From Paraphysomonas bandaiensis (lineage: Eukaryota > Chrysophyceae): a stretch of 37,912 bases of DNA. Position 1 is the first letter of the stretch. Each line of letters opens with the position of its first letter. A program made the translations under genes and the position numbers. The stretch lies in contig CBFFRP010000364.1 of assembly GCA_965644295.1 (NCBI GenBank), positions 1 to 37,912 on the forward strand. The letters are read 5' to 3'. Of this stretch, positions 10,303 through 24,625 are shown piece after piece. The notes under the pieces are model-generated. The model saw only the letters and a list, made by a program, of their open reading frames with translations, had not been told where the DNA came from and ran no database searches.

Positions 10303-13300
10303 ATGGTAACTCTCTCTATATATACACACATCTCATGGTCTAATTCGATATATGTATGTATGTGTATATACAGCCATTGAGATTAGAGATTAAGGTAATT
10401 TTTATATGAAATAATGGGGATTTTAATGATTGTTTTTTTATTGTAGAAAGAATTAAGTGCGAGATCTGATCGTGTGAAGTCGGTAGATATTCATCCTACA
10501 GAGGTATGTATGTATATATAGGGAGATATGAGGAGAGGAGAGGAGAGGAGTGGATGTATATGTATAGGATACATGTGTTGATGGATATGAGAGGAGTGGA
10601 TGTATATGTATGGGATATATGTGATAGTGGAGATGAGATCAGAGGAGCGTTTATATATATGAGAGGAGTGTATGCATGTGTATGTGGGGAGTACATCATA
10701 ATGTTTGCAATGTTATATCTAATTATCACTAATGGGGTTATATTTGCAGCCATGGGTACTTTCTGCCTTATATAATGGCAACGTGTTCATATGGGACTAT
10801 TCTACCAATGTAAGTGTTGAAGTGCTTGAGGTATACCATAACTTATTCTGTTGCACTCAGACTCTCGTCAAGAGCTTTGAATTATGTGAAGTTCCGGTTC
10901 GTTGTGCTAAATTCATTGTTCGCAAGCAGTGGTTTATGGCTGCAACTGATGATATGCATTTACGTGTTTTCAACTACAACACTATGGAGAAAGTAAAGGA
11001 GTGGGAAGCTCACACTGACTACATTCGCTTTGTTGAAGTTCACCCCAACAGATCTGTTGTACTGAGGTAATTTTTAGCCGCCTTATATTAAACTTGTGTT
11101 TTATTTTTTCTCCAATTCTTAGTTCTTCGGATGACATGTCAATTAAGCTTTGGGACTGGGAAAAGAATTTCGACTGTGTCCAAGTATTTGAAGGGCATGC
11201 GCATTACGTTATGATGGTGAAAATAAATCCCCGTGACACCAACACATTTGCTTCTGCCTCACTAGACCGCACGGTTAAAGTATGGGGGCTTTCAGCTGGA
11301 ACTCCACATTATTCACTTGAAGGTGCTGGGGCGCATGAGCGCGGTGTGAATTGCATTGACTACTATCCTGGCGGTGATAAACCGTATCTGCTCTCCGGAG
11401 CAGATGATCATACTGTGAAGATATGGGACTACCAAACTAGGGCTTGCTTGCAAACACTGGAAGGACACTCACACAATGTGTCTGCTGTGTGCTTTCATCC
11501 TCGCCTGCCGCTTATCGTTAGTGCCAGTGAGGATGGAACAGTTAGGTTGTGGCACAGCACAACCTATCGTCCTGAAAGTACTCTAAACTATGGAATGGAG
11601 CGTGCATGGACATTGGCACCAACTCATGATGCGAATAAGCTAGCAATCGGATATGATGAAGGCACTATCGTTCTGAAATTAGGAAATGAAAAGCCTGTTG
11701 CATCGCTTGATACCAATTCGGGTAAATTAGTGTGGGCGAAGGGTCATGATATTCAAACGATGTCAATCAAGGGGCTTGGAAAGGCTGATGTTGTCGATGG
11801 TGAAAAGTTGACTCTGAGTGCGCGAGACTTAGGCGCGTGCGAAGTGTACCCTCAAATGTTGCAGCACAATAGGAATGGTCAATTCATAGTTGTGCTCGGC
11901 GATGGTGAATACATTATATATACCAGTCAAGCTCTTCGAAATAAGGGGTTTGGAACTGCGTTGGACTTCGTATGGAGCTCACTCGGCACGGGAGATTATG
12001 CAGTGAGAGAGAGTATATCTCGCGTAAAAATATTTAAGAATTTCAAAGAACATAAACAAATCTCAATTGCTATTTCTTCCGCAGAAGGAATATACGGTGG
12101 AACTTGTTTAGCTGTTCGAGGCCCCGATTGCATTTTATTCTACGATTGGGAAGAGGGCGAATTCTTGAGAAAAATTGACGTTGTTCCACGAAATGTGTAT
12201 TGGAATGATGCCGGTGACATGGTTGTTCTCGCATGCGAAGATAGCTACTATGTGTTGAAGTATGACGCTGAAATTGTTGCTACTGCACTGGCGAGTGGCA
12301 AATCTGGTTGTGACGAAGGCGGAGTTGAAGGGTCCTTTGAACTGGAGCATTCCGCTAACGACAAGGTGCGGACAGGACAATGGGTAGGGGACTGCTTTCT
12401 TTTCACGAACACTGCTGGCCGTTTGAACTACTTCGTTGGCGGACAAGTTATGACATTATTCCATATGGATCATCCGATGTACTTATTGGGATTTGTGCCT
12501 AAAGAAGATCGCGTGTTTTTAATAGATAAGGCTTACAACGTGGTATCACATAAGGCACTTCTAAGTGTTCTTAACTATCAAACTGCCGTTGTGAGGCAAG
12601 ATTTTGAAACTGCTAACGCCATTCTTCCTTCGATTCCACGCTCAGAATATGCAGCTGTTGCTCGGTTCCTTGAGTCCCAAGGGTTCAAAGAAGAGGCACT
12701 TGCTGTTACTCCTGACTTAGAACACCGCTTTGAGCTTGCAATAGATCTTCGCAAACTCTCTGTCGCTCATAAAGTATTACTAGAGTCTGATTCGAAAGGT
12801 GGAGACGTGGATCATGAAAGTACCGATTTCCAGAGTAAATGGCGCCGCCTTGGTGACCTTGCCCTTTCTCGTGGTGATGTTGATTTAGCCCAAAGTTGTG
12901 CTGAACGGTCAGGGGATCTCTCAGGACAGCTACTACTGTACGCCTCCACTGGCAATAAGCAAGGAGTGGCCGAGCTAGCTACTCGTGCAAGGGATACAGG
13001 CCGGTCGAATGTTGCATTTTTAGCTTATTTTGTCACCGGCCAGGTCGAAGAATGTATACAGCTTCTTGTTGACACGAATAGAATTCCTGAAGCTGCCTTT
13101 ATGGCCCGAACCTTCATGCCATCTATGATGTCAAGGTTAAATTACTACGTTATTGATTTTCTTGTGCTTATTCTTTTGTACAGCATCTTGGAATTGTGGA
13201 AAAAAGATTTGAAATCGATAAATGAAAAGGCTGCAGATGCTTTAGCAGATCCGGAAAAGTATCCTAACCTGTTTCCTGATTTGCAATGGGCTCTGAAGGT

Positions 13301-13912
13301 AGCGTTCGAGGATGTTAAGCAACGTGTATTAAGTATACGATATAGGTGGAGTCTATTTTTAAATCAGCACGACACAATTTTGTACCAGCCCGTTCGTTCC
13401 CAACAGCGAAAGAAGATTTGAATTTAAATTTAATTGACATCGTCAAAAATCAAGCGATGTCACAAATGAGCGCTCCGCTTGATAATGGAGCCCAAGATAA
13501 CAACACGACGGATGTAGGAGATGCCAGTGAAGATCCGCCTGACTCGGATGAAGTGAAAGGTGAAGATTTAAGTGAAGAAGATGCTCTTGAAGATATCATT
13601 GGCGGTGATGAAGATATTCTGGAGACGGAAGACAGTCAAATTGTAAAGGAGGTAGATGCGATCTCTTTGAAGGACGATGATTTAGATGAGGGGGATGTTG
13701 AACATCACGGTAGCATTTCCAATGATTCTGCGGATCTCGACTTTACGAGCACTACAGAGAATGGCTTGCAATCTCCAGTCAAGGCCGATGCTTCTATTCA
13801 AAGTGAGAATGAGGCAGATTCAGCTGCTGAAGATGGCGAAGACGAATTACAATTGTCTAATGAGGATGCTGCCTGCAGTGATGATGAGTTGGGTGACGAT
13901 GAGGATTGGTAG
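10303..13912 (+). CDS. COPB2: Coatomer subunit beta-prime (beta'-COP)
   Basis: Exons 10303-10305, 10374-10394, 10447-10503, 10750-10809, 10861-11066, 11123-13135, 13184-13298 and 13346-13912 give 1013 residues. Beta'-COP is part of the COPI coat that drives Golgi-to-ER and intra-Golgi retrograde traffic and reads dilysine cargo signals through its WD40 propellers. The spliced N terminus M-PLRLEIK-KELSARSDR matches the conserved family start almost exactly, which fixes the tiny first exons. WD40 repeats follow (SSDDMSIKLWDWEKN, SASLDRTVKVWG, SGADDHTVKIWDYQT, SASEDGTVRLWHS), then the second propeller and alpha-solenoid (GDGEYIIYTS, VGDCFLFTNT, ILELWKKDLKSINEKAADAL). The last 130 or so residues are an acidic low-complexity tail. 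The first exon carries only the start codon. Intron 3 (246 nt) is swollen by a minisatellite. AATAAA lies 124 bases after the stop. Confidence 0.96.
10504..10749 (+). repeat. Minisatellite-expanded COPB2 intron 3
   Basis: This intron is about five times the usual length here. It holds a GAGGA run and two copies of a purine-rich unit (GAGAGGAGTGGATGTATATG) near 10542 and 10588, with degraded further copies to about 10680. Splice sites are GTATGT and TTTGCAG. The open frames through it on both strands are repeat artefacts. Confidence 0.7.
13136..13183 (+). other. COPB2 intron 6: 48 nt, in frame and without stop codons
   Basis: The intron (GTTAAA...TACAG) is a multiple of three and contains no stop in the COPB2 frame, so an unspliced transcript would still code through it, adding 16 mostly hydrophobic residues. 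Removing it restores the continuous family sequence around ARTFMPSMMS-SILELWKK, so I treat it as an intron. Confidence 0.75.
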
Positions 13913-15101
13913 TCGTTAGAGTATCGAAATAGCATGTAAGTGCAATTGCTGTGGATTGCGGTCAATGGAAGGAGTGTAATAAGCGATATTGATCAACAAT
14001 TGTTCTTATCAACCAACATTATGCTATGGAGTACCAATAAAAAACATGTAAACATGAGATAATGAATACTTTTAGTGTCGCTCTGCAATACTTATTATCC
14101 AATGGAAATCGACATAACTTATCTCCTCGTTTATTGTCTGAGTTGACTTATATAGTGCAACTGCTATTCCCAAAGCATACACAGTATACACATTCAATAT
14201 GAATTCTCATTTGTTTCCTTAATGTTAATCAGAAAACACCTATTTCTTCTTATAGCAAGCAAGCTTCAAATAGCTATACAATCTAATATTAAGTTTTCAT
14301 ACATGTTCTCTTCCGATAACAGCTTGCATCGTGACCATATTCCGTTTCACTGCTATACACTTATCGACTTATCGTCATTCATTCTTTTAGTACGATTAAT
14401 AAGAGTAGAACAGTATACTACTGTAATTTAAATATTTAAATACCTTATGACTACAGATTTCAATTGCTTTCATATAGCATAATAACTCAAAAGTAGCTAA
14501 CATCACCTTAGTTCTCAGCTACATATTTCGTGAAATATTTTATCCTATCATAACAAGTATCTAAGATGTAAGCTTTTGCCCCTTTCCTATAAGCTACAAG
14601 TAAGTGCGCTGTACACCTCAAGTCCCGTGGTGTGATGTACACTCTGAAATTTATGTGAGTTGCCAGAAATGACATCATACAGCATACTTATAGTTACAAC
14701 ACGGGAGAGGAGTGTTTCCTTGTTCCCTCTTCCTAATAACTATTGGGACGACTGAAATTATTCAAGGGTAAAGGGCACTACAACCGTCACAATAATTGCT
14801 ACATCTCTTCAATTATATGTAAGTGGGTAGGAAGTAGGAAGCCATGCCCTGAAACATTAAGTGTCTTACAAGCTACAATTCTAGTGCTAGATATATATTT
14901 TATATATGTAACCAACAAATTTAATTACGTTTGAGCTTCCTGTTCTAATGGTAGCAAAAAAATTCATTTAAAAAATTGATGGAGGCTATTAAAGCTCTTC
15001 TTAGAAAAGACGAGGAAAACGCTTCACTTCTCTAAATATTATATAGCCTGCATGCGTGTTATCAAGCACCAACAATGTTCGTCAAGCACGTATTTACTTA
15101 A
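13913..15101. other. Convergent 3' spacer between COPB2 and the purine gene
   Basis: About 1.2 kb of AT-rich sequence between two 3' ends. I find no open frame with family resemblance, no tRNA fold and no tandem repeat. Unlike the 5' spacers, it lacks TATG/CATA microsatellites. Confidence 0.5.
14036..14041 (+). terminator. Candidate polyadenylation signal of COPB2
   Basis: AATAAA 124 bases after the COPB2 stop codon, at the right distance and strand for a cleavage signal. It is a common hexamer in AT-rich DNA, so support is by position only. Confidence 0.4.
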
Positions 15102-18738
<3,637 letters not shown>

Positions 18739-19697
18739 ATGTATTGATGAGAATGTATGGTATGTGTGTTGACTGCTATGTCACTATGAGTTTACACGTA
18801 TAGATATGTGCCTATGGATGTACACGTATATGTATGAGACTATGGATATACACGTATATGTATGAGACTATGGATATACACGTATAGGTATGAGACTATG
18901 GATATACACGTATAGGTATGAGACTATGGATATACACGTATAGGTATGAGACTATGTACGTATAGTGAAGGATCTTCTGAAGTATATAGAATGAAGTTTG
19001 AAGTGTTCTTCACTGTGATATGTGCCTTATAGTATACACCTTATGAAGTGTAGAGATAGAAGTGTACCAATCAAATGGACCCTCTTTAGCTATATGAAGA
19101 AGATCAAGATATGCATGTACTCCACATCCACTGAGTAGAAGAATACAGCACACAAACTCTGTACATGAAGGAATTCTGGATATTTTCCCTATTTTTTGTC
19201 CAACACTGTAGTTTCAATTATATTATAGTATTAAAACTTTACAAAAACAAGGATTTTCAATTTCTAGGTCGAAATACTGCTGTTTTATTGTTCCCCAAGT
19301 ACAGTAGTAGTTCGTCACACACCACAAAGTAAGATTTCGACCAAACAAAATGATTGGTTTAATAAGAACTGAAAACCTTTTAAAGATATCCTTCATCAGT
19401 TACACCAGACAACTGATTTTATACATACCGCCGTACATACATACACATACATACATGTATACATACATACTGTGTATATATACACATCGTAACCTATGAA
19501 TATACACGTACACTCTCTCGGATATCTATCGAACATCATCCCTCTAAATTTGATGGCATCTCATATCAGTTTCTTTAATTCATTCGATCTCCTTATCACT
19601 CAACTTATCAATATCATACATATCTATGAATAGATACTAGTATCAGTGTATCAGTATAGTAATCAAGCTGCGTATATAACTATATATATACATACAT
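18739..19697. promoter_or_regulatory. Divergent spacer between the purine gene and the cyclase gene
   Basis: Both flanking genes start here. The spacer contains a 28-base tandem array (18793-18960) close to the purine gene and CATA/TATA microsatellites (about 19435-19490 and 19676-19697) close to the cyclase start. No coding sequence or clear core promoter element is visible. Confidence 0.5.
18793..18960. repeat. 28-bp tandem repeat array, six copies
   Basis: The core TACACGTATA recurs at 18793, 18821, 18849, 18877, 18905 and 18933, exactly 28 bases apart. The unit reads TACACGTATAGGTATGAGAC plus TATGGATA. The three right-hand copies are nearly identical and the left-hand ones diverge. The array begins about 55 bases upstream of the purine-gene start. 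There are no unique spacers, so this is a minisatellite and not a CRISPR. Confidence 0.9.
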
Positions 19698-22546
19698 ATG
19701 AATATGGAGAATGGGACGATTGAAATCACTCCAAATAAACAAAAGAATGATGAAGAAAGTCCACGTATATCAGAAAATGATCAAGTGAAACCACAATTAA
19801 ATCCAAGTGAAAGTGAAGTTGCTCCAACACAGTTACATGCACGTGAAATTGTTGAATTAGTAGCAGAGAGTTTACCAGTGACTATAATTATGTCGCTATT
19901 CACTATATGGGCATTATTTAGTGATGATATCAGACTTGCTGCCACAGATATCGATGCGGATGATGGATTTGAAGCAGTCATATCTATTGCATTCTTCTTA
20001 TTTCTTCTTGAGATTTTTGCAGCCAGTTATTACAAAGAGGGCTACCTGCATTTACCAAGTTTAACTCCCGAGGCGAATGAGTCCTATAAGGACATGTTCA
20101 ACAGACTGTGTAATATTGGTAGCTTCTACTTCTGGTTGGACTGTATTGCTACAGCATCACTGATATTTGAGGTATGATAGTCATTACTTCCATATATGTT
20201 ATTTAATATATTCCGCAGATTAATTGGATTATTGGCGATGCCGTAGAAACGGACGACCAATCCAGTCTAAAATCTGCAAGAGCTGGTCGAGCATCTAGAG
20301 CTGGTGCTCGTGCTGGTCGTATTGTAAGACTTGTACGAATGGTAAAGCTCTATAAATACTTCAAAACGCAAGCGAAGAATGAAGAGGGCACACAAATTCA
20401 CTCGACTTCGTTTGAGAGTGGTGGTGGAGTAGTTGCTCAGTCGAGACGCGAGACTATCAACAAGAAGGAAGAATCCACGGACGTTGATCTCTCCGCTTTA
20501 GCGGCTGAGAGTCATGTGGGTGCTGCAATGTCAGATTTAACTACAAGACGGTATTTCATGCAATGATCTCAATGCTTGAATGACATATGTGATGTAGTGT
20601 TATCGTTCTGGTACTCGTTATGTTGATTGCCATTCCGCTGATGTCATACTCAACCTCGGACTTTGCGCCTAGCTTTGGAACGCAAATGGTCCATCGCATG
20701 GCTAAAGAAAACATCTCTAATCCAGGAGAATACAATGTGAGCATCATGCACCTGTTTCATTTACAGTGCTTATGTACATACACAGGATGGATTCTTGATT
20801 GCCTTGTCAAATGTGGAAAGAAATTTGGATGTGGTTAAGCTGTCTATTAACAAGGATGTGTATATTCATCGGAAAGGGAGGCTTGATAATTTGAGAAGTG
20901 TGGAACAGATCACATATGAATTCACTGGAAGAGCTACAACCCCCTCTGGCGATGTGATGAAAGTGAAAACCGTCGGAATTTTTGATAAGAAGGATTCAAT
21001 TCAGTCCACTGCAGAGTTCGGTATTTATATGACAATATTTATTTTGTTTCTACTTGTGGTAAGTGTATATTGTTCTAGATATATTTATATAAGCTATGAA
21101 CAGGTTGGCACTTACTTCTTTTCCACCGACGTTAATCGGCTGGTTATTATTCCTATTGAGAAGATGGTATCTCTTGTGCAACAGATATCGAAAAATCCTC
21201 TGGGTGTTGAGTATAAAATGCTTGGTGAGGATGATGGTTTCTTGGAAGGAATGGAAACAACACTTCTTTTACAAACTATTACTAAGATTGGTGGTCTTAT
21301 GCGTGTCGGTTTCGGGGAGGCTGGAGCGAGTGTCATTGCCAAGAATCTTGGAGAGTCAGAAGATCATAAGTTGAATTTGATGGGCTCAGGAAATTTGATT
21401 CACTCGATATTCGGTTTTTGTGATGTCAGGAACTTCACTGATACGACTGAATGTCTACAAGAAGAAGTCATGCTTTTCGTGAATAGAATTGCCCACATTT
21501 TGCACGGCATTGTTGTGCAATGCTCCGGTTCTGCGAATAAAAATATTGGTGACGCGTTTTTACTGACATGGAAAATTGATGAGTCCTTTAGTCCATCTGA
21601 AGTATCGTTTCTTGCTGATCAAGCGTTGTTAGCTTTCTGCAAGGCTCTTATAGAGTTATGTAGGTACCAGGATTTCATATGCAACTTTTCTATCGCAGCC
21701 ACGAATAGACTGTACAAGCGATTCCCAGGTTACAAAGTGAGGATTGGAAGCGGACTTCATGTTGGTTGGGCTATTGAAGGGGCCATCGGCAGTAACATGA
21801 AAATTGATGCGTCATACTTGTCGCCTCATGTTAATATGTCCGAGTACTTGGAATCCTCGACCAAAGCATATGGTGTCCCTTTATTGATGTCTGAGGCATT
21901 TTTCCGCTTACTGTCTCCTCACGCCAATAAATACTGTCGTCAGGTTGATCGCATTAAACGTAGTGATGCAGAGGAGCCGTTTGGTCTTTTTACGTATGAT
22001 GCGGATCTTAACTACGAGTTTGTTGAAGACCAAAAACTCAAAGAAGGTCCATCTAATAGGGTTCTTCACGATGCTCGCAGGAAATCCGTCGCGATATCTG
22101 GGTCGCTAACAGTGGCCCCAGCGTTGCTTGGAAGCCATCCTTCCCAAACAAGTTCATCGGATATCAAAAGTAAAACGAAATTGCAGAAAGGCAAAAGTGT
22201 TCGGGATCTTGAAGCTCAAGAGAAGACGAATGAAACATCTGAGAAAGAAAGCGAACAAGACAACAAGCCGAACGTTATTGTTCCGCCCTATAAAGAGAGC
22301 GTGTGGGAAACTGATATGGACTTAATGAGGTTAAGACATCTTGTGAATGATGCATTCAGGACATTGTGGAAAGAAGGAATGGCTGCGTATATTAAGGGTG
22401 ACTGGCAAAAGGCTCGAGATATTTTTCATGAGACAATGAGAAGCTCTAATGCTCAGGATGGCCCTTCAAAGTTTTTAATCAAGGTTATTGACGAGCATGG
22501 GGGTACTGCTCCGCACGATTGGCAAGGTTACCGTCAGGATTCTTAG
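19698..22546 (+). CDS. Membrane class III nucleotidyl cyclase with a voltage-sensor-like N-terminal domain
   Basis: Exons 19698-20171, 20219-20550, 20598-20736, 20786-21058 and 21104-22546 give 886 residues. The N-terminal third has hydrophobic segments (IIMSLFTIWALF, ISIAFFLFLLEIFA, FYFWLDCIATASLIF) followed by an S4-like basic helix (AGRASRAGARAGRIVRLVRM), as in voltage sensors. Next are a transmembrane segment, an extracytoplasmic loop and another transmembrane segment (IYMTIFILFLLV), then the cyclase. Catalytic features: metal Asp in FGFCDVRNFTD, second Asp in KNIGDAFLLTW, and a Lys in KNIGD suggesting ATP rather than GTP. The loop with Asn reads VNMSEYLE; the arginine four residues after Asn is Tyr. 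The C terminus (DWQKARDIF, DGPSKFLIKV, DWQGYR) is typical of this protist family. Likely product: cAMP. Introns are 45-49 nt. Confidence 0.88.
21059..21103 (+). other. Cyclase intron 4: 45 nt, in frame and without stop codons
   Basis: Bounded by a perfect GTAAGT donor and an AACAG acceptor, this intron has a length divisible by three and no in-frame stop. If retained it adds 15 residues between the last membrane helix and the PIEKM stretch. Removal joins LFLLV to VGTYFFSTDVNRLV, which fits the family better. Confidence 0.75.
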
Positions 22547-22716
22547 TGTGCTTTGTTGAGGTTTTACACCAAGACTGGCGACGAGCACATGTTTTGAATA
22601 AATTATGGTGAGGTTATTTGTAGTCACTGCTTATGTAGATTAGGAAGGCACCCGACGCCTCATAGCTTTGCGCACAGATAGTGATGAGAACGTGTGGTAA
22701 ATGTTTAATACATATC

Positions 22717-22722
22717 AATAAA
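22717..22722 (+). terminator. Candidate polyadenylation signal of the cyclase gene
   Basis: AATAAA about 170 bases after the cyclase stop. Supported by position only. Confidence 0.35.
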
Positions 22723-22785
22723 TATTAAATAATCAACATTTTATTTATGCTCACACTGAACGGGCTGATTATTGTCTTAAGTAAA

Positions 22786-22973
22786 AGTTGTTTCTCAAAT
22801 TTAAAATAGGGATTACCAGGGGGCGATATAGTTATATTTAACCACGGGCAATATGGAGGCTCTATCGTCCTGCGCTCAAAATTTTAAAACGAGGGCGAAA
22901 TGCTCGAGTTTTAAAATTTAGACAAGGGATGATACTTCATATTTATTATCCCTAAGTTAAATTGTAACTTATC
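22786..22973. mobile_element. Foldback (MITE-like) element with internal palindrome
   Basis: Diverged inverted repeats enclose about 190 bases: CAAATTTAAAATAGGGATTA near 22796 pairs with the complement of TTATCCCTAAGTTAAATTG near 22947. Inside lies a second inverted repeat, 22878-22893 (AAATTTTAAAACGAG) against 22903-22919 (CTCGAGTTTTAAAATTT), with a nine-base loop and one two-base bulge. No coding sequence. Non-autonomous DNA elements have this form; the family is unknown and target duplications are not clear. Confidence 0.5.
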
Positions 22974-23591
22974 CTCATTCCTCATGATGTTGAAAATTGA
23001 AAACTTACTGTAATATTAGATTGAATAGCTATTCTTAGCAGGATTGCGTATCTATGTATCTATTAATTGATTTTCAATTAAACTATTAAATGCTTAACTG
23101 TAAGCAAAACTCAACAGCCGTAACACGTACATAATTGCAACTTTTTCTTTACCTCTTTAACCTCTCTCTCAGATACAAGTTACAGTAAATAATAACTCAA
23201 TACTTAGATATATATGAAACTTGGTGAAATCGCTTTACAAGGTTTTGGTATTACCTCGACTTATAGACAAGAACATTTTTTACTTGTCTATTTATCTAAA
23301 ATGAATTAATATACACTTCAAATATCTTCACATATACTTCCAGTGCTGTAGTATGTAGTATGTTGTGTACCATAGGTATCTCTAAGGCAAGTAGTATGAA
23401 AAGTAATGTCGACCAAATCTAGCGAAAACGTGATTAACTAATAGAAAAACGACTATTATATTATGTATTCACTACTAGCTAATTCGAATATTGAATAACT
23501 GACTGCTTCGACGTTTGAGTAAAAGATATCAAAATGTGGTATAACAAAATATCGTATTGTATTAATATATGCCGAAATATTAATTGTCCAG
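22974..23591. other. AT-rich spacer, nothing recognised
   Basis: Very AT-rich sequence between the foldback element and the transposase relic. I see no open frame, RNA fold or repeat that I can support. Confidence 0.45.
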
Positions 23592-24038
23592 TTCGACCTC
23601 CACGATGTTCGCATATTGTTTGACGAACTCATCATGAGGCACCCGTTTGTAGAGCGTCATCTGGGCAACAATCCTGCTGTTATTCATAACGCTGCTTTCG
23701 AAAAGGCATTCGTGGAGATTACATGTGGCAGTGAAGCCGCGCTAACTTGGACGGAAAAGGATCAAATTATAATATTTTTGCTCGTTGAGGATGAAGAAGA
23801 TGATGACAGTGGGATTCTAGTTCAGAATGACAACGCGGGCGAAACGTTTGATTGAAGGTATCGGACTCGGAAGCGAGCACGTCTTAACCAGCAAACTCGT
23901 TACCGCAGCATAAATCACTTGCATGTCACAACCAATAAGGTTGAAAGGTTTTTCAGGAGAGCTAAGATTGTTAGGACGGACATGCGCAAGATTATGACTC
24001 CTCGGCATTTAGAGCTACTTATATGGTTTCACGCATGA
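23592..24038 (+). pseudogene. hAT-like transposase, C-terminal relic with an in-frame stop
   Basis: One frame reads FDLHDVRILFDELIMRHPFV at 23592, continues through FEKAFVEITCGSEAALTWTE and an acidic patch to a TGA at 23853-23855, then resumes in the same frame with HLHVTTNKVERFFRRAKI and TPRHLELLIWFHA to TGA 24036-24038. The motif TxNxVERxFxxAK...R..M.P...E..I is the C-terminal dimerisation region of hAT/BED-type transposases. The catalytic part is absent upstream, and the internal stop makes it non-functional. Identification rests on this motif. Confidence 0.65.
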
Positions 24039-24625
24039 ACCGTCGCCTCTGGAATTAAATGACAGTTGAGGTAGCTATATTGACAGCTAATGTACTTTCG
24101 TATTAAATAATTACAAGTAATTGCAATAATAGAAATAGGTGTTTCCTGATTAACTTTATGAAAAAAATGAGAAGTCATATTGTTTCAAATCAATCAACTC
24201 AAACACTAAACACCCAAATTTATATATCAAATATAGGAATATTGAGGGAATAGCAACTGCGAGGTATTGAAATTTGTACAGTGTGATGATGAATGTGAAC
24301 ACTGTACAATGGTAGTCGCACGAAAGGCTTCTTGCCTTATTAACCTCTGCTAATATACCTGATTGAATTTTGTCGAAGTCATGGTAGATCGCACGCACTG
24401 ACACCATTATGATCTTCTACAGCTGTCGAAATATGGAATACAACTTATAATGTTTGATCATCAGCTTTGGATAATTGGCTCATTGGCTCATAACTGTGGT
24501 TTCTCTACAAATAAAAGTGTAATATTTAATTGTTTAATTGCAAGCTAATGTGATCAACTATAAGCATATTCAGACAACCATAACCTTTTATTATTTATAA
24601 GGACAAAGGAACAAAAACACTTTAT
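24039..24625. other. Spacer, nothing recognised
   Basis: AT-rich sequence between the hAT relic and the SET relic. Short open frames on the minus strand are low in complexity and resemble nothing I know. Confidence 0.45.

Noticed and set aside
14743-14934. Short plus-strand open frame in the COPB2/purine spacer
   Set aside because: No family match, no splice context and ordinary length for chance in this composition.
18793-18960. Evenly spaced direct repeats that could suggest a CRISPR array
   Set aside because: The repeats are head to tail with no unique spacers, in a eukaryotic nuclear context without cas genes.
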